Assembly: GCA_947483555.1 (NCBI GenBank)
Contig: CANKMW010000021.1
Location: 1-64,000, forward strand
Direction: 5' to 3'
Source: Myxococcales bacterium
GTDB taxonomy: Bacteria; Myxococcota_A; Polyangia; Haliangiales; Haliangiaceae
Length of the DNA stretch: 64,000 bases
Program-made: the position numbers and the translations under genes
Notes under the pieces: model-generated
What the model was told of the DNA's origin: nothing
Seen by the model: the letters and a program-made list of their open reading frames with translations, nothing else
The model's database searches: none
In this document: positions 25,537 to 34,149 of the stretch, in pieces
Position numbering within the stretch: position 1 is the first letter of the stretch
How the letters are laid out: every line of letters begins with the position of its first letter

Positions 25537-27135
25537 GTGTCGACGCCCCTCCCTGCCCCGACCGCGACCACCTCGACCTTTGCCGACCGATTCTGGGCGC
25601 TGGCGCCCGGCGCCGACAACGTCGACGTCCCCGAGCCGCTGCACACCATCGTGATCGTGCGGCACTTTCTCGCCGTGCTCGATCAGCTGCACGCCGGCGC
25701 GCGCAAGACCGTACCGGCCCTCGGCGCGATGCTGCGGTCCGCCGAGCTCGACGGTTGTGTCTCCTACGCGTCACCCGAGCAGCTGCGCGGCGAGCCGCTC
25801 GACACTCGCTCGGTCGTGTTCTCGCTCGGCGTGGTCCTGTTCGAACGGCTCGCCGGCCGCCATCCGTTCGGTGCCGAGAACAACCGGCCGCGGCAGATCA
25901 CCCGCATCCAGCGCGGCGAGATGGGCTCCGGCGTCAACAGCTTTCCGACCATCGCCGGCAGCGTGCGTTCGGTGCTGGTGCGGGCGATGAATCCGTTCCC
26001 CGAGGAGCGCTGGCCGGATCTGCGCCCGATGCGCGATCTGCTCGGTCAGTTTCTCACCAGCGACGCTCCGGCGCCGCGGCTGCCCGGAACCAGCGCCGAC
26101 GTCGAGCTCCCGGCGGAGCCGACCCGGGTGGTTCGACGGGCCACCGACTTCGGCCGCGAGTTGATGGACGTGGTCGCCCGCCACGATCAAACCGCGACGC
26201 CGCCGCGGCCGCTGCGCCCGGCCTCCTGGTCCGGCGATCTGGAGGGTGCCCGCGCCAAGCGCCCCACGCCGCCGACGTCGTCGCGATCGGGCGTGATGCA
26301 GCTGCGACCGCCCGCGCCCCGACGCCTGGTGCCGGCCCTCGCCGACGCGGCCATGCCGGACGCCTCGATCACGCGCATCGACCCCGACCGGATCGACCCG
26401 CTGGGCGCGACCCTGCGCGTGACGATGCCGGTGGAACCGGGCGCCAACGACGACGCGGCGCTCGCGGATCCCTGCGAGGCCCTGACCGAGCGACCGACGC
26501 CGAGGCCGGCGACGGTCATGACCTCGGTGCGACCACCATCCGATCCGCTCCCGGACCTGCGCGTAGCCTCGCGCTCGAAGACGCTGGTCGTGGCGCTGGC
26601 GAGCGCGCTGATCGGAGCCGGCGCGGCGACGGTCGCGGTGATGGCGTTGCGCACCGAGCCGGCGCCGATCGCGGCGACCGAGCCGGTGAAGAAGGCAACG
26701 GCCGGGACCGTAACCGGAATGGAAGCCGGGACCGCGACCGAAACCGCGACCGAAACCGCGACCGAAACCGCGACCGAAACCGCGACCGAAACCGCGACCG
26801 AAACCGCGACCGAAGCCGCGACCGAAACCGTTGCCGAAACCGTTGCCGAAACCGTTACCGCTACCGGAACCGCAGCCGCAGCCGCAGCCGATCCCGCAGC
26901 GCGCCTTCAGGCCGCAATCGCGGGCTGCTTCCTCGGCAGCGCGCACCGCGTGCTCGGCGTCTCGATCGTGGCGCGGGGTGCCGGCGCCAAGGCGTACTTC
27001 GGCGCTGGCGACCTGACGCCCGGCGAGCGCGGCTGCATCTCGGCCGCCGTGAAGCCGCTGACCGACATGCCGGTCGAGGCCGGCTACAAGATCCGCGTCG
27101 ACGCCAGCGGCCTCGCGGTGTCGATCCGGAAGTGA
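25537..27135 (+). CDS. degenerate Ser/Thr kinase-like protein with TM segment and repeat-rich periplasmic part
   Basis: About 532 aa from GTG 25537. The first 170 residues look like only the C-lobe of a Hanks kinase: SYASPEQLRGEPLD (A-P-E analogue), VVFSLGVVLFERLAGRHPFG and PEERWPDLRPMRDLL. The Gly loop, VAIK lysine, HRD and DFG motifs are missing, so it cannot be an active kinase. A Pro-rich stretch, one membrane segment (LVVALASALIGAGAATVAVM), a Thr/Glu/Ala repeat encoded by 12-bp units, and a C-terminal domain with two Cys (AIAGCFLGSA and GERGCISAAV) follow. The C-terminal part resembles the outer domain of myxobacterial kinases. Probably a truncated relic that stayed in frame. Confidence 0.7.
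   Translation: MSTPLPAPTATTSTFADRFWALAPGADNVDVPEPLHTIVIVRHFLAVLDQLHAGARKTVPALGAMLRSAELDGCVSYASPEQLRGEPLDTRSVVFSLGVVLFERLAGRHPFGAENNRPRQITRIQRGEMGSGVNSFPTIAGSVRSVLVRAMNPFPEERWPDLRPMRDLLGQFLTSDAPAPRLPGTSADVELPAEPTRVVRRATDFGRELMDVVARHDQTATPPRPLRPASWSGDLEGARAKRPTPPTSSRSGVMQLRPPAPRRLVPALADAAMPDASITRIDPDRIDPLGATLRVTMPVEPGANDDAALADPCEALTERPTPRPATVMTSVRPPSDPLPDLRVASRSKTLVVALASALIGAGAATVAVMALRTEPAPIAATEPVKKATAGTVTGMEAGTATETATETATETATETATETATETATEAATETVAETVAETVTATGTAAAAAADPAARLQAAIAGCFLGSAHRVLGVSIVARGAGAKAYFGAGDLTPGERGCISAAVKPLTDMPVEAGYKIRVDASGLAVSIRK
26731..26860. repeat. 12-bp/6-bp coding repeat (accgcgaccgaa)
   Basis: About ten units encoding Thr-Glu-Thr-Ala repeats just after the membrane segment of the kinase-like protein. 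It is the same repeat chemistry as in the helicase, where the opposite strand and another frame are used. Confidence 0.88.
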
Positions 27136-27380
27136 CTAGAGCACCGACCGGTTTGAAACCGATCTGTTCGGTTGGAAACCGATCTGTTTTCGCGACGTTC
27201 CACGACGGTGGGAATCCGTTCGCCCTGAGCGAGGACGCGCAGCGGCCGAGTCGAAGGGCGCATGTCGACGAAGTCCGTCCTTCGACACGGACCTCGCTTG
27301 CGCTCGGTCTGGCTCAGGACGCCCGGTGGGGAGCGCAAGCGATCGGACTCGCTGCGGTTTCAAACCGGTCGGTGTTCTAG
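27136..27380. repeat. 245-bp element with 25-bp terminal inverted repeats (MITE-like)
   Basis: The left end (27136-27160) and the reverse complement of the right end (27356-27380) agree at 24 of 25 bases, starting ctagagcaccgac and ctagaacaccgac. Between them lie a direct repeat of aaaccgatctgttt type (27157-27191) and a copy of the interspersed palindromic family (27217-27320). The element begins directly after the TGA of the kinase-like gene and its right end supplies the TAG stop of the convergent lipoprotein gene. It has no ORF of its own. It could be a non-autonomous mobile element or a bidirectional terminator. Confidence 0.65.
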
Positions 27381-28045
27381 CGGCGGCGCGAACGACGGGG
27401 CAGCCCGGCCCCCGTCACCGCCGGCGGCGGCGCGGCGACCATGCCCGTGAAGGTCGCGTTGGTCAGCGTCGTGCCACAGCCGTCGCCTACCGGCGTCGAG
27501 ACGCTGGTCGTCCCATCGATGGTGACGTGCTCGAACTCGAGGTTGGACACCGTCAGCGTGAGCGTCTCGCCGACCGCATCGCCGACCGCCGCCACTACGA
27601 GGGTTCCGCCGGTGACCATGTAGTCGTCCTCGTACTCGGTCGCGGTGGCGTTGGTGCCCAGGGTGACGCAGACCCCGCAGGTCTCGTAGTTGAGCTGTTC
27701 GCCGGTCAACTGGTAGGTGCCAGGCACCACCGGCGTCGGTGCCGTCTCGGTCCCGAACGGCGTGTAGCCGGTGAAGAAGTCGACGAACAGGACGTCGAAC
27801 GGCATCGCGGCCTCGAGCGGCGCCTGCATCGCGATGCGGTAGAGCGCCGCGTTGGTCATGCTGGCCGCGAACGTCGCCCCGCCGGTCAACGCGCCCTTGT
27901 TGCCGAAGCTGCCGGTCGAGACCGAGCAGGTGACCGGCGCGTCGATGCCGCCGGCCGGGCCGTCGAGGGGCGTGACGCCGCCATCATCGCCACCGCAGGC
28001 GGCGAGCGTGGCGATCGGGATCAGGAGGAAGCTAAGCTTGCGCAT
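27377..28045 (-). CDS. lipoprotein of unknown function
   Basis: 222 aa with a lipoprotein signal peptide: MRKLSFLLIPIATLAACGGD, lipobox LAAC, then a Gly/Asp linker. The mature part is beta-rich with Cys pairs (NYETCGVCVTLG and GDGCGTTL) and no recognised domain. The last residues (GLPRRSRRR) and the TAG stop come from or next to the inverted-repeat element at 27136-27380, so the C-terminus may have been rewritten by that insertion. Confidence 0.7.
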   Translation of the reverse strand: MRKLSFLLIPIATLAACGGDDGGVTPLDGPAGGIDAPVTCSVSTGSFGNKGALTGGATFAASMTNAALYRIAMQAPLEAAMPFDVLFVDFFTGYTPFGTETAPTPVVPGTYQLTGEQLNYETCGVCVTLGTNATATEYEDDYMVTGGTLVVAAVGDAVGETLTLTVSNLEFEHVTIDGTTSVSTPVGDGCGTTLTNATFTGMVAAPPPAVTGAGLPRRSRRR

Positions 28046-28143
28046 CGGCGCAACCTACTCGACCTGCAGCCCGGAATTGAAGTCGAAAGCGACATGGCAC
28101 GTGCTGACACCGCTGCCGACGGCTCGCCGCACCTCGGCGCCGG

Positions 28144-28557
28144 TCACGGCTCGGTCGGCGGCACCGGCAGGATGGCGTGGGCCTGGATCTCCACCACCGC
28201 GCGCGGCTCGACCAGCGCGCTGACCGCGACCAGCGCCATCGCCGGATAATGTTTGCCCATCTCGGCGCGGTAGGCGGCGCCGACCGCCTTGTGGTCGCGG
28301 CGGTAGGCATCGATGTCGGTGACGTACACGGTCATCGACGCGATGTGCTCGGGCCCGCCGCCGGCGGCCCGCACCACGGCGATCACGTTGGCGAGCGCCT
28401 GGCCGAACTGTCCGGCCAGCTCGGCATGCTCCCAGGTGCCGTCGGGCCGCCAGCCGATCTGGCCGGCGACGAACAGCACGCCGGCCCCGACCATCCCGTT
28501 GGCATAGCCGCGCGGCGGCGGCCAGCCGGGGACCAGCACCGCCCGTGGCGGCGTCAC
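28144..28557 (-). CDS. RidA family protein (enamine/imine deaminase)
   Basis: 137 aa from GTG 28557, which overlaps the SDR stop (GTGA). The fold is clear from PRGYANGMVGAGVLFVAGQI, FGQALANVIAVVRAAGG, MTVYVTDIDAYR, and the end AVSALVEPRAVVEIQAHAIL. RidA proteins hydrolyse reactive enamines/imines to ketones; the conserved Arg in LVEPRAVVEI is present. In aromatic pathways with an amino group they help release ammonia, which fits the neighbouring ligase/SDR genes if the substrate is an aminobenzoate. The role in this cluster is inference. Confidence 0.87.
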   Translation of the reverse strand: MTPPRAVLVPGWPPPRGYANGMVGAGVLFVAGQIGWRPDGTWEHAELAGQFGQALANVIAVVRAAGGGPEHIASMTVYVTDIDAYRRDHKAVGAAYRAEMGKHYPAMALVAVSALVEPRAVVEIQAHAILPVPPTEP

Positions 28558-29336
28558 TTCAACACCTGCCCGCCGTCGATGACGATGGTCTGGCCGTGGA
28601 TGCTGCGCGCGCTCTCGCCGCACAGCATCGCCACCGCCGCCGCGACCTCCTCGGGCTCGACCAGCCGCCGCTGCGGGCTCATGCCCTCGAGCGCGGCCCG
28701 CGCGGCGCGGGTGTCACGCCCGGTCTTCGCGGCGATGCGCGCGATCGCCTCGTCAGCCATGCGGGTCGCGACCCAGCCCGGGCACACCGCGTTGATGGTC
28801 ACGCCGGTGCGGCCGAGATCGAGCGCCAGCGCTCGCGTCATCCCGACCGCGGCGTGCTTGGCCGCACAGTAGGCCGCGGTGTACCCGTAACCGGTCAGCC
28901 CGGCGTTGGAGGCGATCGTCACGACCCGGCCCCAGCCGTGGGCGGCCATGGCGGGCACCAGGGCCCGGGTCAGGCGGAACGGCGCCGTCGCGTTGAGCTC
29001 CATGATGCGGTCCCACATCGCGTCACCGGTCTCGGCCAGCGGCGCGCTCTCGGCGATGCCGGCGTTGTTGACCAGGATATCGACCCGCCCGATCGCCCGC
29101 GCCGACTCGATCATGGCGTCGGTGGCGGCGCGATCGGTCAGATCGCAGATCAGCGCGTGACCACCGACCGCGGCGGCGGTGCTCTCGACGTCGGCGCGGG
29201 TGCGGCCGCTGACGATCACGCGGGCGCCGTCGCGGGCCAGGCGCAGCGCGATCGCGAGGCCGATGCCCCGCCCACCGCCGGTGATCAGCGCCAGCTTGCC
29301 GGTGAGCCGCTCGGAGGCGGTTTCGATGGGCTCCAT
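28554..29336 (-). CDS. SDR family oxidoreductase
   Basis: 260 aa, classical short-chain dehydrogenase: cofactor motif TGGGRGIGLAIALRL, NNAG in VDILVNNAGIAES, catalytic Ser near TIASNAG and Y-x-x-x-K in YTAAYCAAKHA, then the family PGWVATRM and C-terminal IHGQTIVIDGG. The residue after strand 2 (VSGRTRADV) suggests NADP preference. It could act as a 3-hydroxyacyl-CoA dehydrogenase in the aromatic-CoA pathway together with the RidA gene that overlaps its stop. It is transcribed from the region holding the 18-bp palindrome at 29410-29427. Confidence 0.88.
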   Translation of the reverse strand: MEPIETASERLTGKLALITGGGRGIGLAIALRLARDGARVIVSGRTRADVESTAAAVGGHALICDLTDRAATDAMIESARAIGRVDILVNNAGIAESAPLAETGDAMWDRIMELNATAPFRLTRALVPAMAAHGWGRVVTIASNAGLTGYGYTAAYCAAKHAAVGMTRALALDLGRTGVTINAVCPGWVATRMADEAIARIAAKTGRDTRAARAALEGMSPQRRLVEPEEVAAAVAMLCGESARSIHGQTIVIDGGQVLK

Positions 29337-29409
29337 GGGTCATGGAGATACCGCGTCCGGTGCACGCGCGGCAACCCGCCCGCGCGTCGCCGCGGGGTGT
29401 GACCCGGAC

Positions 29410-29427
29410 GTCCGAGACGTCTCGGAC
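29410..29427. promoter_or_regulatory. 18-bp perfect palindrome, candidate operator
   Basis: gtccgagacgtctcggac is a perfect 18-bp palindrome within the 180-bp divergent region between the SDR/RidA unit and a lipoprotein gene, 74 bp from the SDR start. The size and position suit a dimeric repressor (for example a TetR-type) but no regulator gene is adjacent. Confidence 0.5.
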
Positions 29428-29516
29428 AGTCGGGCCCCTCGTCGCGGTCGGCGCCGCGGCCGAACGCGGCCGTGCGCCCGCCAGGCTGCGGCACGGCCAT
29501 TGCTCGAGTCACGGTG

Positions 29517-30482
29517 ATGTCTCGAACGCTCGTCGTCACCGTCATCGCCACCAGCCACATCTTGCTTGCTCTTGCCGCCTGCGGCGACATGAACACGCCT
29601 GCCGCCGACGGCGGCTGGAGCGATGGCGCGACGCCGGTCGATCCGGCCGACGCACCGATCGGCGACGACGCCGGTGCCAGCGATGACGGCGGCGCCGCGT
29701 GCACGCTCGGCCAGCTGTCCGCCACCGCGGTGGCGATGGCGGACCCGAGCATCCTGCTGGTCGCCGACGGGGCGGCGATCGATCGCCACGACGGATCGAC
29801 GCGCCAGCTCGCCTGGGCGCGGCTCACGCGCGGCTTCGTGCGGTCGATGGTCACCGCGCCCGACGGCATGGTCTACATCTCGAGCGACCACGGCGTGTAC
29901 CGCGCCGACACCCGCGACACCTCGCCCACCGTCGAGACCGTCGCCGAGTTCACGGCGCCCGGGTACGAGCCGGCCTACGCGCTCGCGGTCGCACCCGACG
30001 GCACGGTGTTCCACGCCGACCAGCGGCCGTCGGGTCTGGTCGTGGTCGCCATCCCGCCCGGCGGGCTGCGCCACGACGTGACCACGGCGCCGCTGCCCGG
30101 CGTCCCCGGCGGCCTCGTCGTCGACGCCAGCGGCGATCTGTTGATGCTGACCTTGTTCGGCCACGCCCTGTGGCGCATCGACCTCGATGACGGCCGCCGC
30201 GAACAAGCGCGTCGCGAACTCTACCAGGTGACCGGCGCCAGCGGCCTCAACTACGGTCTCGCGCTCGACGACGCCGGCCGCGCCCTGGTCTCGACCTCGA
30301 GCACCCGGCGCGTGATCCGGGTGTCGGCGAGCTTCGACAGCGAGGAGGTCCTGGCCGCGTTGCCCGACGTCATCGTCCCGACCAACATGGCGTTCGGCCG
30401 CGGCTGCTGGGGCGAAACCAGCCTCTACGTCGCCGGCTTTCCCGTGACGCGGATCGAGGCCGGCAGCCACGGCGTGCCGTGA
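29517..30482 (+). CDS. lipoprotein with beta-propeller-like (SMP-30/NHL-like) domain
   Basis: 321 aa. Signal peptide with lipobox LAAC (residues 16-19 or so), then an Asp/Gly/Ala linker. The mature domain shows repeating blades of type SMVTAPDGMVYISSDHGVYR, ALAVAPDGTVFHADQR, GLVVDASGDLLMLT and GLALDDAGRALVSTS, as in SMP-30/gluconolactonase-like or NHL propellers. No catalytic residues could be assigned. Likely anchored in the outer membrane or periplasm. The amidase gene follows 66 bp later. Confidence 0.78.
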   Translation: MSRTLVVTVIATSHILLALAACGDMNTPAADGGWSDGATPVDPADAPIGDDAGASDDGGAACTLGQLSATAVAMADPSILLVADGAAIDRHDGSTRQLAWARLTRGFVRSMVTAPDGMVYISSDHGVYRADTRDTSPTVETVAEFTAPGYEPAYALAVAPDGTVFHADQRPSGLVVVAIPPGGLRHDVTTAPLPGVPGGLVVDASGDLLMLTLFGHALWRIDLDDGRREQARRELYQVTGASGLNYGLALDDAGRALVSTSSTRRVIRVSASFDSEEVLAALPDVIVPTNMAFGRGCWGETSLYVAGFPVTRIEAGSHGVP

Positions 30483-30548
30483 TCGCGGCCGGCCGGCGCC
30501 GACGCGATGAGCAACCCACGTGCGGTGCTCCACTGTTAGGCTGCGCGC

Positions 30549-31988
30549 ATGAGCGAGCTTGCCCGTCTCGACGCCACCGCCCAGGCCGAGCTGGTCCGCA
30601 CCCGTGCCGTGACCCCGCGCGAGCTGGTCGACGCCGCGATCGCGCGCATCGAGCGCCACGATCCCGAGCTCAACGCGGTGATCGTGCGCCTGTTCGACGA
30701 CGCCCGCGCCGCGGTCGCCGCGCCGCTGCCCGACGGACCGTTCCGCGGGGTCCCGATCCTGATCAAGGATCTGCTGGCCACCGTGGCCGGCGCGCCCTAT
30801 GCCGGCGGCCTCCGCGTCCTCAAGGAGGCTGGCTTCCGGGCGCCGCGGGACTCGTATCTGGTGACCCGCCTGCGCGGCGCCGGCTTCGTGATCACGGGCA
30901 AGACCAACACCAGCGAGCTCGGCATCGTCCCCACCGTCGAGCCGGTGGCGTGGGGCGCGACGCGCAACCCGTGGCACGCCGGCCACTCGACCGGTGGCTC
31001 GAGCGGTGGCTCGGCGGCCGCGGTCGCTGCCGGTCTGGTCCCGATCGCCCACGCCAACGACGGCGGCGGCTCGATCCGCATCCCGGCCTCGTGCTGCGGC
31101 CTGGTCGGCCTCAAGCCCAGCCGCGGCCGCGCCTCGCTCGGGCCCGACAGCGGCGACATCATGGGTGGCCTGGTCAACGAGGGCGTGGTGGCGCGCTCGG
31201 TGCGCGACGCCGCCGCGCTGCTCGACGTGATCGCCGGCTTCGAACCCGGCGATCCGTACGCCGCCCCGCCGCCGCGGCGTCCGTATGCCGCCGAGGTCGG
31301 CGCGCCGGTCGAGCCCCTGCGGGTCGGTTTCTGCACCCGCTACCTGACGCCGAGCGGTCAGATGGCGACGATTCACCCCGAGTGCCTGGCGGCGGTGAAC
31401 CTCACCGCGAAGCGCCTCGCCGACCTCGGCCACGCGGTCGACGAGGTCGAGCTCGCGGCGCTGCATCGCCCCGAGTACGTGGCCCGCTTCCTCGCCGTGT
31501 GGTCGGCCGGCGTGGCCGCCGATCTCGACGGCCTCGAACCAGCGTTGCACCGCAAGGTCAGCGCCGACGACGTCGAGCCTCTGACGTGGGCGCTGGCGCA
31601 GATGGGTCGCGCGGTGACCGCGCCGGCGTACCTCTCGGCCTGGAACTGGCTGCAGCGCACCGCGCGCGACATCGGCGCCGGCTGGCAGCGGATGGACGTG
31701 TGGCTGACACCGACCATCACCACGCCGCCGCCGCCGCTCGGTCACTACAACGGCGAACGCGGCAACCCGCTCGCCGGCATCTTCAAGGCCGCCGAGATCG
31801 TGCCATTCACGGCGCCGTTCAACGTCACCGGCCAGCCAGCGATCTCGTTGCCGGTCCACGTCTCCGCCGACGGCCTGCCGATCGGCGTCCAGCTGGTCGG
31901 CGCCTACGGCCGCGAAGATCTGCTGTTGCGGCTCGCCGCCCAGCTCGAGGCCGCGCACCCGTGGGACCACCGCGCGACGCGGGCGTGA
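30549..31988 (+). CDS. amidase (amidase signature family)
   Basis: 479 aa with the amidase-signature Ser-cisSer-Lys triad: the Lys is in [19 protein letters not shown], the cis-Ser in [20 protein letters not shown], and the nucleophile Ser in [20 protein letters not shown]. The C-terminal part contains the typical [14 protein letters not shown] and [10 protein letters not shown]. Such enzymes hydrolyse amides, from indoleacetamide to fatty-acid amides and nylon oligomers; GatA is excluded because gatB/gatC are absent and the C-terminus differs. No signal peptide, so cytoplasmic. Convergent with an unknown gene, with a repeat element between. Confidence 0.9.
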   Translation: MSELARLDATAQAELVRTRAVTPRELVDAAIARIERHDPELNAVIVRLFDDARAAVAAPLPDGPFRGVPILIKDLLATVAGAPYAGGLRVLKEAGFRAPRDSYLVTRLRGAGFVITGKTNTSELGIVPTVEPVAWGATRNPWHAGHSTGGSSGGSAAAVAAGLVPIAHANDGGGSIRIPASCCGLVGLKPSRGRASLGPDSGDIMGGLVNEGVVARSVRDAAALLDVIAGFEPGDPYAAPPPRRPYAAEVGAPVEPLRVGFCTRYLTPSGQMATIHPECLAAVNLTAKRLADLGHAVDEVELAALHRPEYVARFLAVWSAGVAADLDGLEPALHRKVSADDVEPLTWALAQMGRAVTAPAYLSAWNWLQRTARDIGAGWQRMDVWLTPTITTPPPPLGHYNGERGNPLAGIFKAAEIVPFTAPFNVTGQPAISLPVHVSADGLPIGVQLVGAYGREDLLLRLAAQLEAAHPWDHRATRA

Positions 31989-32009
31989 TCAGCGCCCAGC
32001 GTCCAGCCT

Positions 32010-32092
32010 CCTTCGACTCGGCCATGAACCGGTCACCCTGAGCGAGCCGCGAAGCGGCGAGTCGAAGGGCGCGACCTCGCTCAGGACGGCCG
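32010..32092. repeat. interspersed palindromic repeat, copy 3
   Basis: Contains ccttcgactcg (32010-32020) and its exact inverse cgagtcgaagg (32058-32068), plus ctcgctcaggac. It lies between convergent genes and can form a long stem-loop. Confidence 0.75.
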
Positions 32093-32100
32093 GGGTGGAT

Positions 32101-32131
32101 GTGATCGAGCGTGCCCGAGCCGCTCGATCAC
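32101..32131. terminator. 11-bp hairpin at the end of convergent genes
   Basis: gtgatcgagcg / cgctcgatcac, perfect over 11 bp with a 9-nt loop, overlapping the stop of the minus-strand gene. It is a likely transcription barrier for both strands, though without a U tract. Confidence 0.45.
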
Positions 32132-33084
32132 CACGCTGGCTGCCACACCGGGCCGCCGCCCTCGGCCCAGGTGGTGGAGGCGGCCGCGATCATGCCGAAC
32201 AGGCGCAGCGCGTTGTCGTCGCCGGCGGTGAGGGCAAACCTGGCCAGGCGGCCGCCGCGCTGGCGCATCCGCTCGCGGGCGCAGGCGCGGGTGACCCCGA
32301 CCTCGGCGAGCAGCCCGGCCAGCGGCGCCCGCACCCAGCGGCCGTAGATGCGACCACGCAACGTGCCGACCAGCGCCGCGGCGCCGCCACCGGTCATGAG
32401 GCCGAGCCCCGGATCGAGGAAGACGGCGCCGACGCCGAAGCCACCCACGAAGCCACCGATCACCCCGCTGGTCACCAGCAACGACGCTGCGCCGCCGCGC
32501 AGCTTGGTGAGCCGCTGATCGAGTTGCTCCGCGATCTCGGTCGGCAGGGTCGCCAGCTCGCGGCGCGCCGGGGCGACGTCCTCGACCAGCAGCATCGTCA
32601 GCGCCTCGGCCAGGCCGTGGCAGCGGGCGTAGAGGGTCTCGAGCGACGCCAGGTACCCCATCGGATCGTCGACCAGCTCGCCGCGGGAGGCGGCGCCGAT
32701 GGCCACCCGCTGCGCGCGGTCCCCGAACGGCGCCACGGCGACCAGGTCGTGGAGGTACGGCGGCAACACCGGCGAGTACACCTGCCGGTACTCGCGCGCG
32801 GCGCCGATGTCGAGCTGAGCACGCAGCAGCGCCCGCTTCACCGCCGGCGCATCGGGCCAGCGCTCGACGCGCGCCAGCACCGCGGCGGCATCGTCGGTGC
32901 GCCAGGCCAAGGCCGCGATCGCGCGCAGCACCGCCACCGCGATCTCGGGATTCACCGACGCCGCCAGCAGCCGCCCCGGCTCACCGACCACGCGCGCCGC
33001 CGCCGCGGGATCACGCTCGGCCAGCGCGATCGCTTCGTCGAACCAGCCGGCCGGCACCAGCTCGGACATGGCCATGCGTAGCAT
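32128..33084 (-). CDS. hypothetical protein with glycine-zipper-like hydrophobic segment
   Basis: 318 aa from ATG 33084 (alternative ATGs at 33075 and 33069). The first 200 residues are helical (VGEPGRLLAASVNPEIAVAV; LARVERWPDAPAVKRALLRA). A Gly-rich hydrophobic stretch (SGVIGGFVGGFGVGAVFLDP) follows, resembling EcsC-like or glycine-zipper proteins, and a C-terminal Arg-rich helix. No family confidently recognised. It is divergent from the HpcH/CitE-type lyase gene with 84 bp between the starts. Confidence 0.6.
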   Translation of the reverse strand: MLRMAMSELVPAGWFDEAIALAERDPAAAARVVGEPGRLLAASVNPEIAVAVLRAIAALAWRTDDAAAVLARVERWPDAPAVKRALLRAQLDIGAAREYRQVYSPVLPPYLHDLVAVAPFGDRAQRVAIGAASRGELVDDPMGYLASLETLYARCHGLAEALTMLLVEDVAPARRELATLPTEIAEQLDQRLTKLRGGAASLLVTSGVIGGFVGGFGVGAVFLDPGLGLMTGGGAAALVGTLRGRIYGRWVRAPLAGLLAEVGVTRACARERMRQRGGRLARFALTAGDDNALRLFGMIAAASTTWAEGGGPVWQPAW

Positions 33085-33168
33085 GTTGGTCGCCGCGATG
33101 CGCCGGCGGTCCGGAGCCCGGCCGCAGATGGCCCGCACTGGGCCCGGTTCATCTGTTAACAAGGGAGC

Positions 33169-34149
33169 ATGTCGACCCATCCCAGACAGGCCCTGTTCGG
33201 TGGCGAGCGCTCGTTCCCGATCATCCCGGCGTGCGAGCACTTCGCGGGCAGCGAGAAGCTGATCACCAAGGCGTTCACGCTGCAGCGCGATCTCGGCCCG
33301 ATCTTCGACATCACGATGGATTGCGAGGACGGCGCCCCGACCGGCCGCGAACGCGAGCACGCCGAGATGGTCGTCGACCTGCAGCGGTCCGAGACCAACA
33401 CGCTGCGCATGGCCGGGGTCCGCATCCACGATCCCGAGCACGCGCTGTGGCGCCAGGACGTCGACCTCGTCGTCCGCGGTGCCGGCGATCGCCTGGCCTA
33501 CGTCACCATCCCCAAGCCGACCCGCGCGGCCCAGGTCGCCGAGGTGATCGCGTACATCCAGGACACCGCTCGTGCCGCCGGGGTGACCCGCGAGATCCCG
33601 ATCCACGTCCTCATCGAGACCCACGGCGCGCTCCGCGACGTCTTCGAGATCGCCGCCCTGCCCTGGGTGCAGGTGCTCGACTTCGGACTCATGGACTTCG
33701 TCAGCGGCCACCATGGCGCCATCCCGTCGACGGCGATGAAGAGCCCGGGCCAGTTCGACCACGCGCTGGTGCGGCGGGCCAAGGCCCGGGTGGCCGCCGC
33801 CGCGCTCGGCGCCGGCGTGGTGCCGGCCCACAACGTCACGCTGGATCTCAAGAACGTCGACCAGACCTTCGCCGACGCCCGCCGGGCCCGCGCCGAGCTC
33901 GGCTACCTGCGCATGTGGTCGATCTACCCGGCGCAGATCGAACCGATCGTGCGCGCGATGGCGCCCGACTTCACCGAGGTCGAGCGCGCCGGCGCCATCC
34001 TGCTGGCCGCCGAGGCGGCGGCGTGGGGCCCCATCCAGCACGACGGCGATCTGCACGATCGCGCCACCTACCGCTACTTCTGGGAGCTGGTGCAGCGGGC
34101 CCAGGTCTCGGGACAGCAGCTCCCCGACGCGGTCGCGCGCTGGTTCTGA
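33169..34149 (+). CDS. HpcH/HpaI aldolase / citrate lyase beta-like (CitE superfamily)
   Basis: 326 aa TIM-barrel lyase. Features: FDITMDCEDGAPTGRE (acidic metal site), RIHDPEHALWRQDVDLVV, IPIHVLIETHGALRDVFEIA with the ligand Glu, and LDFGLMDFVSGHHGAIPS with the second acid. Close to malyl/citramalyl-CoA lyase-like proteins found in many proteobacteria; the exact substrate (acyl-CoA or free acid) is unknown. A strong aagggag ribosome site precedes the ATG. Its stop abuts the stop of the convergent gene (tga|tca). Confidence 0.85.
   Translation: MSTHPRQALFGGERSFPIIPACEHFAGSEKLITKAFTLQRDLGPIFDITMDCEDGAPTGREREHAEMVVDLQRSETNTLRMAGVRIHDPEHALWRQDVDLVVRGAGDRLAYVTIPKPTRAAQVAEVIAYIQDTARAAGVTREIPIHVLIETHGALRDVFEIAALPWVQVLDFGLMDFVSGHHGAIPSTAMKSPGQFDHALVRRAKARVAAAALGAGVVPAHNVTLDLKNVDQTFADARRARAELGYLRMWSIYPAQIEPIVRAMAPDFTEVERAGAILLAAEAAAWGPIQHDGDLHDRATYRYFWELVQRAQVSGQQLPDAVARWF

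Noticed and set aside
29340..31970. Long minus-strand frame opposite the beta-propeller lipoprotein and amidase
   Set aside because: Shadow frame without domains; the plus-strand genes have full family motifs.
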